From a virus, in IMG/VR virus record IMGVR_UViG_3300017706_002651, positions 1 to 34,836 of that record: 34,836 nucleotides of DNA. One strand, written 5' to 3'. The translations under genes and the position numbers were made by a program. The notes beneath the pieces were generated by a model that ran no database searches, was not told where the DNA came from, and was given only the letters and a program-made list of their open reading frames with translations. Positions 1 through 8,367 of this stretch are shown here, one piece after another. Each line of letters opens with the position of its first letter. The first letter of the stretch is position 1.

Positions 1-1457
1 CCGGCTGGAGCAGTCGTTGTATTTGCAATATTTCGTCTTCCGTATGTACGATAATCTTCAACAACCTCAGGAGTCAACTCATTAATTATTCTATCTAAGT
101 AAGGATGATCTTTTTCTTTTCTGTGATCAAAAACCTCAAATGCTCCTCTTTCTTTTGCTAACTGAATTGATTCCTCGTATGAAGCAAGAGACAACCATTT
201 ATAGATCTCTTCAACTGTTTCAATACTTTCACCAGAACCGTATACTTGTCCTAGCATTGCAATTGCATCACCTAGTCCGGTCACACCTAGGCCAGTGCGA
301 CGGCCATCAGTAGCAACTTTACGTATAGTTTGCCAAAGATTTTTCTCGTAATACTTTACTGTTTCATTTTCCGGATCACTATCGATTTTAGATAATATCT
401 TATCAATCTGATTTATTTCAAGATCGATCATGTCATCCATGAGTCTTTGTGCTTTTCGTGTCTTAGATCTAAAATCTCCCCAGTCAAAAGATGCACTTTC
501 TGTCCATGGATCCTTAACAAAAGAAGTCAAGTTCATAAGCATAAGACGACAAGAATCGTACGGTGACAAAATAATTTCACCACATGGGTTAGTAGATACA
601 GAACCAAAACCAACATCAGCGTAAGCATCAGACGGAGTCATGCGAGTTGCTGTGTCCCAAAATAGAACACCAGGTTCAGCAGACGCATGTGCGCCTTCGA
701 TTAGAGCGTCCCAGACTTCTGTTGCCCTAAAGTGATCGTGAACCTCTGGGTTGTCTGAGTCAACAGGCCATCTAACTGTGAAGTGATCATCGTCTTGCAC
801 AGCTTTCATAAATTCATCAGTAACCCTGACAGAAATATTGGCACCAGTTACACGCTTTAGATCTCTTTTAATTTTAATAAAGTCCATGATTTGCGGGTGG
901 TGGACTGATATTGACAGCATTAGTGCACCACGCCTTCCGCCTTGAGCAACCTCTCTGCAAGAATTACTAAATCTATCAAGAAAAACTTCAATACCGTCAG
1001 TTGTTTTTGCTGCATTTGATGTTATCATGCCTTTAGGTCTAATTGTGGAGATGTCAAAACCTACACCCCCTCTTCGTTTCATAATTTGTACTTGCTCTTG
1101 ATCTGTCTTAAGAATACCCGCGTAAGAATCAGCTGGGGATTCAATGACAAAGCAGTTCGATAAAGATTGAATTTTTGCTTCATTTCCTATACCACTCATT
1201 GGTGATCCTTGAGGAACCACGTATTTAAAGTCTTTTAACAATTCAAATATTTCATGTCTATTTAAGGGGTTAGGATACCTTGATTCTATTTTTGCAAATT
1301 CTTCAGCTAACCGATCATGCATGTCATTTGGTGTTAATTCTATATAATTTCCTTTTGAGTCTTGCAGGGCATATTTGCCTGCAAAGACTGATGCTGCTAA
1401 TTCATCCCCTTCAAAGTATTTAAGAGACTCATCGAAAACTTCTTGATAATTGTACAT
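1..1457 (-). CDS. nrdJ: Class II (B12-dependent type) ribonucleotide reductase, N-terminal 485 residues, cut by window edge
   Basis: Reduces ribonucleotides to deoxyribonucleotides for phage DNA synthesis. The reading frame is open from an ATG at 1457 to the window edge, so the C-terminus lies outside. Seen: redox Cys102 in SLSNCFV, the finger-loop signature STNPCGEI with Asn300, Cys302 and Glu304 (N-x-C-x-E), and a second redox Cys at 313. Known: the thiyl cysteine and its downstream partner are 11 residues apart in class II enzymes (Thermotoga and Lactobacillus types) and 23 apart in E. coli class Ia, so the spacing of 11 here supports class II. There is no N-terminal ATP-cone. A TAAGGAG site lies 6 bases before the ATG and overlaps the end of the helicase gene, so the two are probably co-translated from one operon. 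Class is inferred; the B12-binding C-terminal part is not visible. Confidence 0.9.
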   Translation of the reverse strand, partial: MYNYQEVFDESLKYFEGDELAASVFAGKYALQDSKGNYIELTPNDMHDRLAEEFAKIESRYPNPLNRHEIFELLKDFKYVVPQGSPMSGIGNEAKIQSLSNCFVIESPADSYAGILKTDQEQVQIMKRRGGVGFDISTIRPKGMITSNAAKTTDGIEVFLDRFSNSCREVAQGGRRGALMLSISVHHPQIMDFIKIKRDLKRVTGANISVRVTDEFMKAVQDDDHFTVRWPVDSDNPEVHDHFRATEVWDALIEGAHASAEPGVLFWDTATRMTPSDAYADVGFGSVSTNPCGEIILSPYDSCRLMLMNLTSFVKDPWTESASFDWGDFRSKTRKAQRLMDDMIDLEINQIDKILSKIDSDPENETVKYYEKNLWQTIRKVATDGRRTGLGVTGLGDAIAMLGQVYGSGESIETVEEIYKWLSLASYEESIQLAKERGAFEVFDHRKEKDHPYLDRIINELTPEVVEDYRTYGRRNIANTTTAPA

Positions 1458-1466
1458 TTTTTCTCC

Positions 1467-2849
1467 TTAGGTGTTTTCTTCGTTTACTTCTTTCCATTTT
1501 TGTTTAAGTTTTTCTTTTAAGTTTGTATGGTTATTTGACAACACATCGTCAAGAGTCATCATTTCAGCGTTTTCCATAATTGTAAATCTTGATTGTGAGG
1601 TATCTATTTGCAAAGGAAATAGAATTCCGTCTTTTCCGGCTCTGTTTTTTGCAACAAAAAGTCTGGCGGTACCTTTTGCTTTTTCTTCTGGTTTTCTAGA
1701 AAGTGTAACAACAACGTCTGCAACCATGGCTTTACCGTAAGCCTCGGACATATTCTCAAGACCTACAACGTTTGATGTCGAACCCTCCTTGTTTGATTGA
1801 GATGCTGTCCAAACTGGAATATTCATTTCCATAGACATGTTTCGCAATTCTTCATAAATAAGCTTAAGCTCATGCCGCAAAGAATCAAATCTTCTTGTGC
1901 TTCTCATGATATCTGCATAATCTATAATAATTAGGCTAGGAGCAAATGACTTTAACATTAGTTTTTCAATGTGATTTCTTAGTGTTATGACGGATGCGCT
2001 TCCTGTTGGAAACTCTTTTATTATTAATCTGCCGTAGTCATCTTTGTCCTCGTAGTGCTTTATTACTTTGTCTTTTTCTTTAATGATTTGATCACTAGCT
2101 ATTCTACAAAGATGACTATCGTATCTAATTCCAACAATATTTTCTGTTAATTCAAATGTATAGTGAATTACATTTCTGCCTCTTCTAATGGCTTCAGCAC
2201 CAAGTGAAACTAGAAAATGGCTTTTTCCAACACCTGTGGGTGCTGTTATTACTCCTATTTCTCCTCTTCCTAAACCTCCGTTTAAAATACCTTCTTTGTC
2301 AAGAAAGTGAAGACCTGTCGGAACTGGGTTTCTATTATGGTAAACAAAGCGTGACTCCATGTCTTCAAAAAAATCATGTCCGACTGTGGAGGGCATGCCT
2401 GCGCTAAGTGCGTTTTTCATTAAGCCAACAACTGACTCTGTTTTATCAGTTGCAATTAATTCAACAGCTTTTTCAAGAGCTTCTTTCATAGCTTGTCTTC
2501 TACAAAAATCCAAAGATTTTTCTTTAACATATTTTAAATCTCCGACATCGGGATTTAGTTTTACCCTTTGTAAAAAGTCTATAACCTGGTCCCTTAGAAC
2601 AAGGTCTTTATCATTTCTTAGATTTTCTTTTACAATGTTTAGTAGTATTGGCATTGTAGGAAAACTTTTGTATTTTATGTAGTATTCAAAATAATTTGAC
2701 GTTAGAAACTTAAGATACTTTAGTTCAAAGTATTCAGGTGTCATTACTTCGCACATTTGTGCGGCCCAGTTTTTATCAGTTATAAAAGCTTGAAAAATCT
2801 TTTCTTGGTATGATTTTCCGTATTTTCTAAAATGTGCATTTTCTATCAT
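1467..2849 (-). CDS. 41: Replicative DNA helicase, DnaB/T4 gp41-like
   Basis: A 460-residue replicative helicase that would unwind DNA 5' to 3' ahead of the phage polymerase. Seen: a helical N-terminal part (about 1-160), then a RecA-fold motor with Walker A ITAPTGVGKS (201-210), Walker B LIIIDYADIM with Asp310 and Asp313, and the H4 motif TASQSNKEG with Gln351. The length fits T4 gp41 (475) and DnaB (about 470). No primase domain is fused and no separate primase is in the window. The ATG sits one base after the TAA of the upstream 5' nuclease, and the ribosome site GGAGA is inside that gene, so it depends on the recA-led operon. The family is certain; the exact orthology to gp41 is inferred. 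Confidence 0.93.
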   Translation of the reverse strand: MIENAHFRKYGKSYQEKIFQAFITDKNWAAQMCEVMTPEYFELKYLKFLTSNYFEYYIKYKSFPTMPILLNIVKENLRNDKDLVLRDQVIDFLQRVKLNPDVGDLKYVKEKSLDFCRRQAMKEALEKAVELIATDKTESVVGLMKNALSAGMPSTVGHDFFEDMESRFVYHNRNPVPTGLHFLDKEGILNGGLGRGEIGVITAPTGVGKSHFLVSLGAEAIRRGRNVIHYTFELTENIVGIRYDSHLCRIASDQIIKEKDKVIKHYEDKDDYGRLIIKEFPTGSASVITLRNHIEKLMLKSFAPSLIIIDYADIMRSTRRFDSLRHELKLIYEELRNMSMEMNIPVWTASQSNKEGSTSNVVGLENMSEAYGKAMVADVVVTLSRKPEEKAKGTARLFVAKNRAGKDGILFPLQIDTSQSRFTIMENAEMMTLDDVLSNNHTNLKEKLKQKWKEVNEENT

Positions 2850-2850
2850 A

Positions 2851-3813
2851 TTATTTTGTCTCCATAAATTTCATTGCCAAATAGAAACGATCAGCATTAA
2901 AATTATTAATTCCATTTTTAATAAGCTTTCTAATGAAAGATAATTTATCATTATTAATTTCTTGAGTTTCTATTGTATATTGTATTTTTTTGATTTGTTT
3001 GTTTGTTAAAAATCCTGTATCAAGATTTATAATTTTTATGTTTCGTTTTATTATATTGGATCCAGCTATGATTTTACCATATTTTTGAGTTTTTGTGTTT
3101 TCTTTTATTTTTTCTTTGCATTCTTCGATAATATCAGATAATAATAAATCGTTGTTAGTCTTCATTTTGGGAAATGCTTTTTCTAGAAACTTAAAACCAA
3201 CGCCTTTAATTCCATTGATGTTATCGCTTTTATCACCAACAATGGCTTTTGCAAGACAAAAGTTATTAGGATGAATACCAAATTTATCAATAACCGTATT
3301 TATGTTAACATATTTTTTCCACGTAGGGGAATATATTACAGTTGCAGGTGACAGTAGTTGATAAAAATCCTTATCTGAAGAAACTATTATTTTTCTCATT
3401 GTTTTAAACTGATAATTATTGAGGTAGGCAATAACATCATCAGCTTCACAGTCTGGTATGTATATCTGCCTACATTTAGTTAAATCAAGCAGCTCAATTA
3501 AAAGAGCTATTTGAAAATTTCTATTTGCAATAGTATCAGGTATCTCATCATAATATCTGTTAAGTTTTCCTGGTCTTTTTCCTTGCTTGTACTCTTTTAG
3601 TAAATCTCTTCTTTTTTGTGAACCACCAGACTCCCAGACAATGAATGCACTTTCAGGGTTTACATCTTCTAGATGCCTAGAAAGCTCATACATAAAACCT
3701 ACGATTCCACCTACTTGCTCTCCATTTGCATTCATTGCTGGATGTGCTACATAATGACGTGTAAATAGATTCATAGCATCTATTATTAATATCTTGTCAT
3801 TACTTGAGCTCAT
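2851..3813 (-). CDS. rnh: 5'-3' exonuclease / RNase H-type flap nuclease (T4 Rnh-like)
   Basis: A 320-residue PIN-fold 5' nuclease, the family of T4 RNase H, T5 exonuclease and the Pol I 5' nuclease domain, which removes RNA primers and flaps from lagging strands. Seen metal-site acidic residues: Asp12 in IDAMNLFTRHY, Glu123, Asp125 and Asp126 in CEADDVIAY, Asp147 and Asp150 in SSDKDF, Asp194 and Asp197 in GDKSDN, followed by the helix-hairpin-helix GIKGVGFKFL (201-210) that binds DNA. Its length is close to T4 Rnh (305). Its start lies inside the last codons of the recA gene (14-base overlap), which implies coupled translation. Because the polymerase in this window has no nuclease domain, this is the only 5' nuclease visible. 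Confidence 0.93.
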   Translation of the reverse strand: MSSSNDKILIIDAMNLFTRHYVAHPAMNANGEQVGGIVGFMYELSRHLEDVNPESAFIVWESGGSQKRRDLLKEYKQGKRPGKLNRYYDEIPDTIANRNFQIALLIELLDLTKCRQIYIPDCEADDVIAYLNNYQFKTMRKIIVSSDKDFYQLLSPATVIYSPTWKKYVNINTVIDKFGIHPNNFCLAKAIVGDKSDNINGIKGVGFKFLEKAFPKMKTNNDLLLSDIIEECKEKIKENTKTQKYGKIIAGSNIIKRNIKIINLDTGFLTNKQIKKIQYTIETQEINNDKLSFIRKLIKNGINNFNADRFYLAMKFMETK

Positions 3814-4981
3814 TATGTAATGCCTCCATTTCTACAAAAGATTCTGCATCTATGTCTGGATCATTATTAAACTTTTTTGTCATGCAAACATCTAGGGCAT
3901 CTAGAATGTATTCGCGATATTGTGGGCTATTAATTAATTCATAAAAATCAGATTTTCTAAACTTTTTATCTTCAACAATTTGATTCGTTTTTGTATCGAT
4001 AACAGTAAATTGTTTCCAGGCACCAGTACCAGCTATATTGATTTCTAAGTTGCCAACTTCGTATGGGCTTGATTTTCTTAGAGTATCAAACATTTGTTCG
4101 TGCTCGAATATGCCTTTTCCAAAATGTATTTCAAATTCACATTTTCTAAATGGAAATGCAACTTTATTTTTAATTGTTTTTGCTGAAACATTAATTCCAA
4201 TAACATCATCGCCGTCTTTGATCTGTTGACCTGCACCTAATTTGATTCTAATTGAACTATGAAAAGGAATTGCCTTGCCTCCAGGGGTTGTTGTAGGATC
4301 ACCGTACATTACACCAATATTTGTTCTAATTTGATTCAAACAGATAAATAAAACCCTTTGATCACCAATAACACCTGTTATTTTTCTCATTCCTTTTGAA
4401 ATAGCTCTTGCTTGCAATCCAATACTATTTTTATCATAATCACCATCAAGCTCAGCTTTAGGTGCCGACGCTGCAACGGAATCCCAAATAATTGTTACGG
4501 GTATATCCTTATCAATAGATTTGGCTTTTAGAATAGTAGACTCAGCGATAGAGAGCACTTCTTCTGTGCAATGAGTATCAACATATACAAATCTTTCTGA
4601 TATGTTTACACCTAGGTTTCTTAGGTTTTCTACTGAAGTGCCGTTTTCAGTATCAATATAAACAACAATACCACCTGATTGTTGTGTACTCCTTGCCAAT
4701 TGAGTTGCAATATGAGATTTTCCAATGGAAGGTGGTCCAAATATTTCGACAATTCTTCCTTCTGGTAATCCTCCATTTTTTCTATTAGAACAAATATAAT
4801 CAAGCATCATGGAACCTGTTGATATCCAGCGTTTAACATGTGTAGGAGAGTCTCCATTGGAAAGGTTATACGCTACTTGTGTTCCATGCTCTTTGTTTAG
4901 AGCCTTAATCAAATCTTTTGTAAAGTCATCATTATTTGTAACTTCTTCTTTATTTATGTTTTTTTTGCTTTTTTTAGCCAT
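3800..4981 (-). CDS. uvsX: RecA/UvsX-type recombinase
   Basis: A strand-exchange protein for recombination-dependent replication and repair. I take the ATG at 4981 (393 residues, starting MAKKSKKNIN) because AGAGGAG lies 6 bases upstream; a longer reading from 5026 has no such site and would run through the promoter. Seen: Walker A GPPSIGKS (about 82-89), the Walker B segment VTIIWDSVAAS (Asp167), and RecA loop motifs NQIRTNIGVMYGDPTTTPGG, with a GLQARAISKGMRK segment like that of bacterial RecA. The C-terminus has an acidic stretch (DPDIDAESFVEMEALHNE). Length is near T4 UvsX (391), but motif wording is closer to cellular RecA. It is the first gene of a recA / 5' nuclease / helicase / nrdJ operon with its own promoter. 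Confidence 0.93.
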   Translation of the reverse strand: MAKKSKKNINKEEVTNNDDFTKDLIKALNKEHGTQVAYNLSNGDSPTHVKRWISTGSMMLDYICSNRKNGGLPEGRIVEIFGPPSIGKSHIATQLARSTQQSGGIVVYIDTENGTSVENLRNLGVNISERFVYVDTHCTEEVLSIAESTILKAKSIDKDIPVTIIWDSVAASAPKAELDGDYDKNSIGLQARAISKGMRKITGVIGDQRVLFICLNQIRTNIGVMYGDPTTTPGGKAIPFHSSIRIKLGAGQQIKDGDDVIGINVSAKTIKNKVAFPFRKCEFEIHFGKGIFEHEQMFDTLRKSSPYEVGNLEINIAGTGAWKQFTVIDTKTNQIVEDKKFRKSDFYELINSPQYREYILDALDVCMTKKFNNDPDIDAESFVEMEALHNELK

Positions 4982-5003
4982 GTAGTCTCCTCTTGTTGTT
5001 TTT

Positions 5004-5032
5004 ATTATAAACAAAAATAGACGCATTTACAA
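5004..5032 (-). promoter_or_regulatory. Sigma70-like promoter of the recA operon
   Basis: Read on the minus strand: -35 TTGTAA (5032-5027), 17-base spacer, -10 TATAAT (5009-5004), then the ribosome site and ATG at 4981. The -35 overlaps the T-tract of the SSB terminator, so transcription of SSB ends and the recA operon begins in about 60 bases. It has the same layout as four other promoters in this window. Confidence 0.6.
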
Positions 5033-5058
5033 AAAAGGCCAAGGAATACTTGGCCTTT
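5031..5058 (-). terminator. Rho-independent terminator after the SSB gene
   Basis: On the minus strand a perfect 10-bp stem AAAGGCCAAG / CTTGGCCTTT with loop TATTC is followed by a run ending TTTTTT. It lies 16 bases after the SSB stop codon. A second weak 6-bp hairpin (AACCTA / TAGGTT, 5065-5080) overlaps that stop codon. Confidence 0.88.
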
Positions 5059-5073
5059 AAACTCAACCTATTT

Positions 5074-5838
5074 TTAGGTTAAATTAGCAAATGCGTCATC
5101 TAGTGATGAATATGCCTTTGATTCACTTTCTTTTGATTCTGTAGAATTGCTTCCAAAGCTTTTCTCAGTACCATCAGATGTACTATCTTCTCCATTTAAC
5201 CAGTCATTAATGATTTTTGACAGCTCTTCATAAGATTGCAACTGAAATAATGCTTCTGGATCAGGAATTGAATCTATCCATGTTTTCATCTGTTCTTCGT
5301 TGCTTGAAAGCTGAGAAGTTTTCATTCTTGGTCTAACAGAAGTTGTTGCCCATTGTCGGCCCGGTGTTTTTGTAGAAGAAACTGTGATATCTCGACCCGA
5401 ATACGGATCTGTAAAATCTCCTACATCCTCATCAGCTAAAAGCGTATAGAGTTCGGAATATACTGTTTTTCCAAATCCCCAGATTTGCACACCTTTCTCT
5501 TCTTCGCCTCGAACTACGACTGGTGCATAAATTCTCATTTTAGGATACAACTTTTTTAACAAGTCTTTATTTTCATCAGTTCTTTCATTTCTTAGTTTAT
5601 TAATAAGCTCTTGAAAGGGATCGGGCTTTCCAAACTGGTGCGGTGCTAAAATTCCTCTGTTTTTACCAATATTGTAATAAAAGTAAAACTCTTTAAAAGG
5701 AAGACCATCATCTGTTTTAAATGAAAGCATTCTAATGTTTGTATCTTGGTTTTCAGTCGGTCGCCAGTATTGGGTTCCTGTTTGTTTTCCTTGAAGTTTT
5801 GCTAGTTTGTTTCGAATTGCGTTAATGTCTAATGCCAT
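5074..5838 (-). CDS. 32: Single-stranded DNA-binding protein, T4 gp32-like
   Basis: A 254-residue protein that coats single-stranded DNA during phage replication and recombination. Seen: a basic N-terminal helix (INAIRNKLAKLQGK) like the gp32 cooperativity domain, an aromatic-rich core (KEFYFYYNIGKN, YPKMRIYAPVVVRG, QIWGFGKTVYSELYTLL, DPYSGRDITV) typical of the gp32 OB-fold, and an acidic Ser-rich tail ending SSLDDAFANLT, the place where gp32 contacts partner proteins. Length is a little under T4 gp32 (301). Odd: the protein has no cysteine at all, so the zinc ribbon of T4 gp32 is absent. It is transcribed alone: own promoter upstream, strong terminator downstream, and AAAGGAG before the ATG. 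Its neighbours (polymerase, recA, helicase) fit the role. Confidence 0.85.
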   Translation of the reverse strand: MALDINAIRNKLAKLQGKQTGTQYWRPTENQDTNIRMLSFKTDDGLPFKEFYFYYNIGKNRGILAPHQFGKPDPFQELINKLRNERTDENKDLLKKLYPKMRIYAPVVVRGEEEKGVQIWGFGKTVYSELYTLLADEDVGDFTDPYSGRDITVSSTKTPGRQWATTSVRPRMKTSQLSSNEEQMKTWIDSIPDPEALFQLQSYEELSKIINDWLNGEDSTSDGTEKSFGSNSTESKESESKAYSSLDDAFANLT

Positions 5839-5923
5839 TATGTTTCTCCTTTGTATTTAATGATTTTTGTGATTAATTGTTGTTGTTTGTTTTAAAATAT
5901 TTCTTTTTTTTAACCACATTTAT

Positions 5924-5952
5924 ATAATAATAAAAATGGTTATGGTTTACAC
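5924..5952 (-). promoter_or_regulatory. Sigma70-like promoter of the SSB gene
   Basis: Minus strand: -35 GTGTAA (5952-5947), 17-base spacer, -10 TATTAT (5929-5924), about 86 bases before the SSB ATG at 5838. It lies in the AT-rich gap 5839-6015, in which I see no gene. The long A-rich leader downstream could carry translational control, as T4 gene 32 mRNA does, but I see no clear pseudoknot. Confidence 0.5.
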
Positions 5953-6015
5953 AATGAAATATTTTTTGTGTGTTTTTGTGAAACCGGTAATTTTTGTTAC
6001 TAGTATTATATGAAA

Positions 6016-7134
6016 TTAGTAAAATTTGTAACCAGTAGGAAGCATGCTTTTATTGTGTTTTTTAATGTTTGAAGGTGTTGATAGCTTTGGAACATAACCA
6101 GCTATACTTGCAGTTGTCATAGCTTCATCTATTTCGCTTTCACAGATACAAGCTTCGTTAGTACAGCCGCAACTAGAACACTCATCAGTCCTTTTTTTTA
6201 ACGTCAAGCCCACTTCTTCGAGTTGCTCTTTTAAAAGAGAAAAAACTTCTTGGTGGACCATTTCATTGATTTTTTGTATAGATGATTTAGGCTTGCCTTC
6301 TGAATCATACTGAGGCACCATTTTAAAACCCTTTGATGTAACTTTATTATTATAATCAATTTCATTTTTGTATATGTGGTTATCAACTTCTTTAGAAAGC
6401 TCTTCGTTTTCAATATTGTGCACGTTTTCTTTAAATTCGCTAGAATATTCATCTTCAAAAAATTTATCATCAAATAAATCAATTAATTTCTTTTTCATAT
6501 TTTTTCCTTCTTTTAAGTTAGATATTTTATAATTTTTAATAATTTCTATCATAGCAGATTTTACAAGTTCTAAAGAACGGCTAGAAGTTATATAAATCTT
6601 AAAATAACCACTAGAATCTGGATCCACCCATGAATCTTTAATGCTGCCTTCTATAAAAGGATGATTACCTCTATTTTTAAAAACAGGTTCTACAACTCTT
6701 AGCGTAGGTTTTGCAAAAGGTAAAAAGCTAGCACTCCATTTTTTACCACTAATCTCAGGAATTCCATTGTAACCTGTAGGATCGATTTGTTTTAAAAAAG
6801 GAACAATTTCTCTTTTAACAAACAAATCTATTGTTTTTAAATTCATGTTTTTTGACTCCCTAAGCTTATATTTACCGTTAAAAGGTACTTTACTTCTAAT
6901 TAGGTCTTCTTCTCTAAATGTTTCTAAATCTTCATTTTCTGGAAACATAATAGAATCACTATCATCAATGTGAACTCTAAGCTGACCCATCTTTTTACTA
7001 AATTGTGCATCAGCTGTACCTTCAAACCCACCTCCGCTAATTTTTGGAGGATTCATATCCTGGTTTAGACTTGTTGATAAACCATCTCCTGATCCTAATC
7101 CACCTAGATGTGATACGTGTCGATTTGATTTCAT
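6016..7134 (-). CDS. Unknown phage protein with C-terminal cysteine cluster
   Basis: A 372-residue protein I do not recognise. The N-terminal 75 residues are Gly/Ser-rich and probably flexible (HLGGLGSGDGLSTSLNQ). The middle part (about 80-210) looks folded, with YFKIYITSSRSLELVKSAMIE near its end. An acidic, Lys/Asn-rich linker follows. The C-terminus carries CSSCGCTNEACIC, six cysteines in 13 residues that could bind zinc, then a basic tail ending LPTGYKFY. An internal ATG at 6498 (MKKKLIDLFDD) has AAGGA 7 bases before it and could give a second product of about 160 residues. It lies between the polymerase and SSB genes, 8 bases after the polymerase stop, so it probably shares the polymerase transcript; a DNA-metabolism or structural role are both possible. 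Confidence 0.75.
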   Translation of the reverse strand: MKSNRHVSHLGGLGSGDGLSTSLNQDMNPPKISGGGFEGTADAQFSKKMGQLRVHIDDSDSIMFPENEDLETFREEDLIRSKVPFNGKYKLRESKNMNLKTIDLFVKREIVPFLKQIDPTGYNGIPEISGKKWSASFLPFAKPTLRVVEPVFKNRGNHPFIEGSIKDSWVDPDSSGYFKIYITSSRSLELVKSAMIEIIKNYKISNLKEGKNMKKKLIDLFDDKFFEDEYSSEFKENVHNIENEELSKEVDNHIYKNEIDYNNKVTSKGFKMVPQYDSEGKPKSSIQKINEMVHQEVFSLLKEQLEEVGLTLKKRTDECSSCGCTNEACICESEIDEAMTTASIAGYVPKLSTPSNIKKHNKSMLPTGYKFY

Positions 7135-7142
7135 GCTTTTCC

Positions 7143-8351
7143 TTATGTTATCTCTTTTATAATTATAGGGAATTTATTGTTAAATCCTGTTACTTCAATA
7201 CTTTTTTGATTTAGATTTTTCATAATCACTTCATTTGCTTTTTCGTCCACATCTATTAACATTGCATCATGAATAAACCCTATTATTTTAAAGTTTAAGC
7301 TCGCTTTTTTAAGTATGCTATTTATTTTTTCAAAGCAAAACATTGAGACATCAACACCTGTTGATTGCAAGTAATAGTTTACATTTGATGATGAGTTTTT
7401 AAGTTTTCTACCATAAAAGTTTGTAAAGTAATTTTCTTGCATTTCAGATTTTATTTTTACAACAAGTTCGTGATATCCCATGTTTGATTTAATTCTTCCT
7501 ACTATGTCTTCAATATCGTAAAGCCAGTCCATATTTTTAAGGTCTTTTTTAATAGTATGCATACTTGCACCATAAAGTATTTTAAATGTTAGCTCTTTTA
7601 CAAAGTTTCTTTGTATTTCATCAATTTCACCATATCCATTATCATCAATAACAGTTTGTGCAATCCAAGTGTAAATATCTTCTGGAACCTCTTTATTAAA
7701 CATTCCCATAAGAATTCTTGGCTCTAAGTTTTTAATATCTATTTCTAGAATACTTCCATTATTATATGAAGATTTAAATATGTTTCTATTTTCTTTTTTG
7801 AGTGTCAAGATATTAGGACCATTTGTTACTGTCATTCTTCCTGTCGCAGAATTAAAGATAGAATATTCTATTGTTTTAAAATATTTTCTATTATCTTCCA
7901 GGTTGTTTAAAAACTTTTTAGCATGATACTTCTCAATTGATGAAAGATATTTTAAAAGATTTTTCTCAGATATTTTTGCAGGTTTTATTTCTTTAAATAA
8001 CTTATAATGATTTTGTGAAATATCTGTATAATACTTGTTTAAATTGTTTTCATTAAAAGATTTTGTTTGTTTCAACAAAAGACTGCACATTTTAACAAAC
8101 TTTTCAACACCTAAAACTTTAGACCAATCAGGATTTCTTTTAATAAATCCCCACATATTTCTATATTTTAAAGGTATGTCTAGCTCTAGTTCAACACCTG
8201 CATTTTTTGAAAAATAAGAAATAGAATCAGGGTTATTAGTTTTACAAATTACAATATCTGATTTTATTTTTTTTCTATTTATTAGTTTAAGATCTTTGTT
8301 AAAAATTAAATCTTTTTCTAATCCTGTTATTTTATTTGATATACAATACAT
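7143..8351 (-). CDS. Compact family A DNA polymerase domain, no exonuclease
   Basis: A 402-residue stand-alone polymerase of the Pol I family. Seen: the SATGRMTVTNGPNI segment (168-181) equivalent to TGRLSS..PN in Pol I; motif A ILEIDIKNLEPRI with catalytic Asp205, Glu210 and Arg212; motif B with perfect R-xxx-K-xxx-F-xxx-YG spacing (Arg248, Lys252, Phe256, Tyr260, Gly261); the O-helix-distal NYYLQSTGVDV (Gln329); motif C GFIHDAML with His361 and Asp362. The two catalytic aspartates are present, so it is likely active. Odd: motif C reads HDA, not HDE, and there is no room for a 3'-5' or 5'-3' exonuclease. Known: phage RM378 of Rhodothermus is reported to encode exonuclease and polymerase on separate genes. 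A proofreading partner may lie outside this window. Confidence 0.92.
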   Translation of the reverse strand: MYCISNKITGLEKDLIFNKDLKLINRKKIKSDIVICKTNNPDSISYFSKNAGVELELDIPLKYRNMWGFIKRNPDWSKVLGVEKFVKMCSLLLKQTKSFNENNLNKYYTDISQNHYKLFKEIKPAKISEKNLLKYLSSIEKYHAKKFLNNLEDNRKYFKTIEYSIFNSATGRMTVTNGPNILTLKKENRNIFKSSYNNGSILEIDIKNLEPRILMGMFNKEVPEDIYTWIAQTVIDDNGYGEIDEIQRNFVKELTFKILYGASMHTIKKDLKNMDWLYDIEDIVGRIKSNMGYHELVVKIKSEMQENYFTNFYGRKLKNSSSNVNYYLQSTGVDVSMFCFEKINSILKKASLNFKIIGFIHDAMLIDVDEKANEVIMKNLNQKSIEVTGFNNKFPIIIKEIT

Positions 8352-8367
8352 TTTTTCCTCTTTTAAT

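Noticed and set aside
430-624. Plus-strand ORF of 64 codons
   Set aside because: It lies opposite the reductase gene, whose catalytic motifs are on the minus strand.
6231-6482. 83-codon minus-strand ORF in another frame
   Set aside because: It is an Asn/Lys/Leu-rich shadow inside the 372-residue gene, with no start signal.
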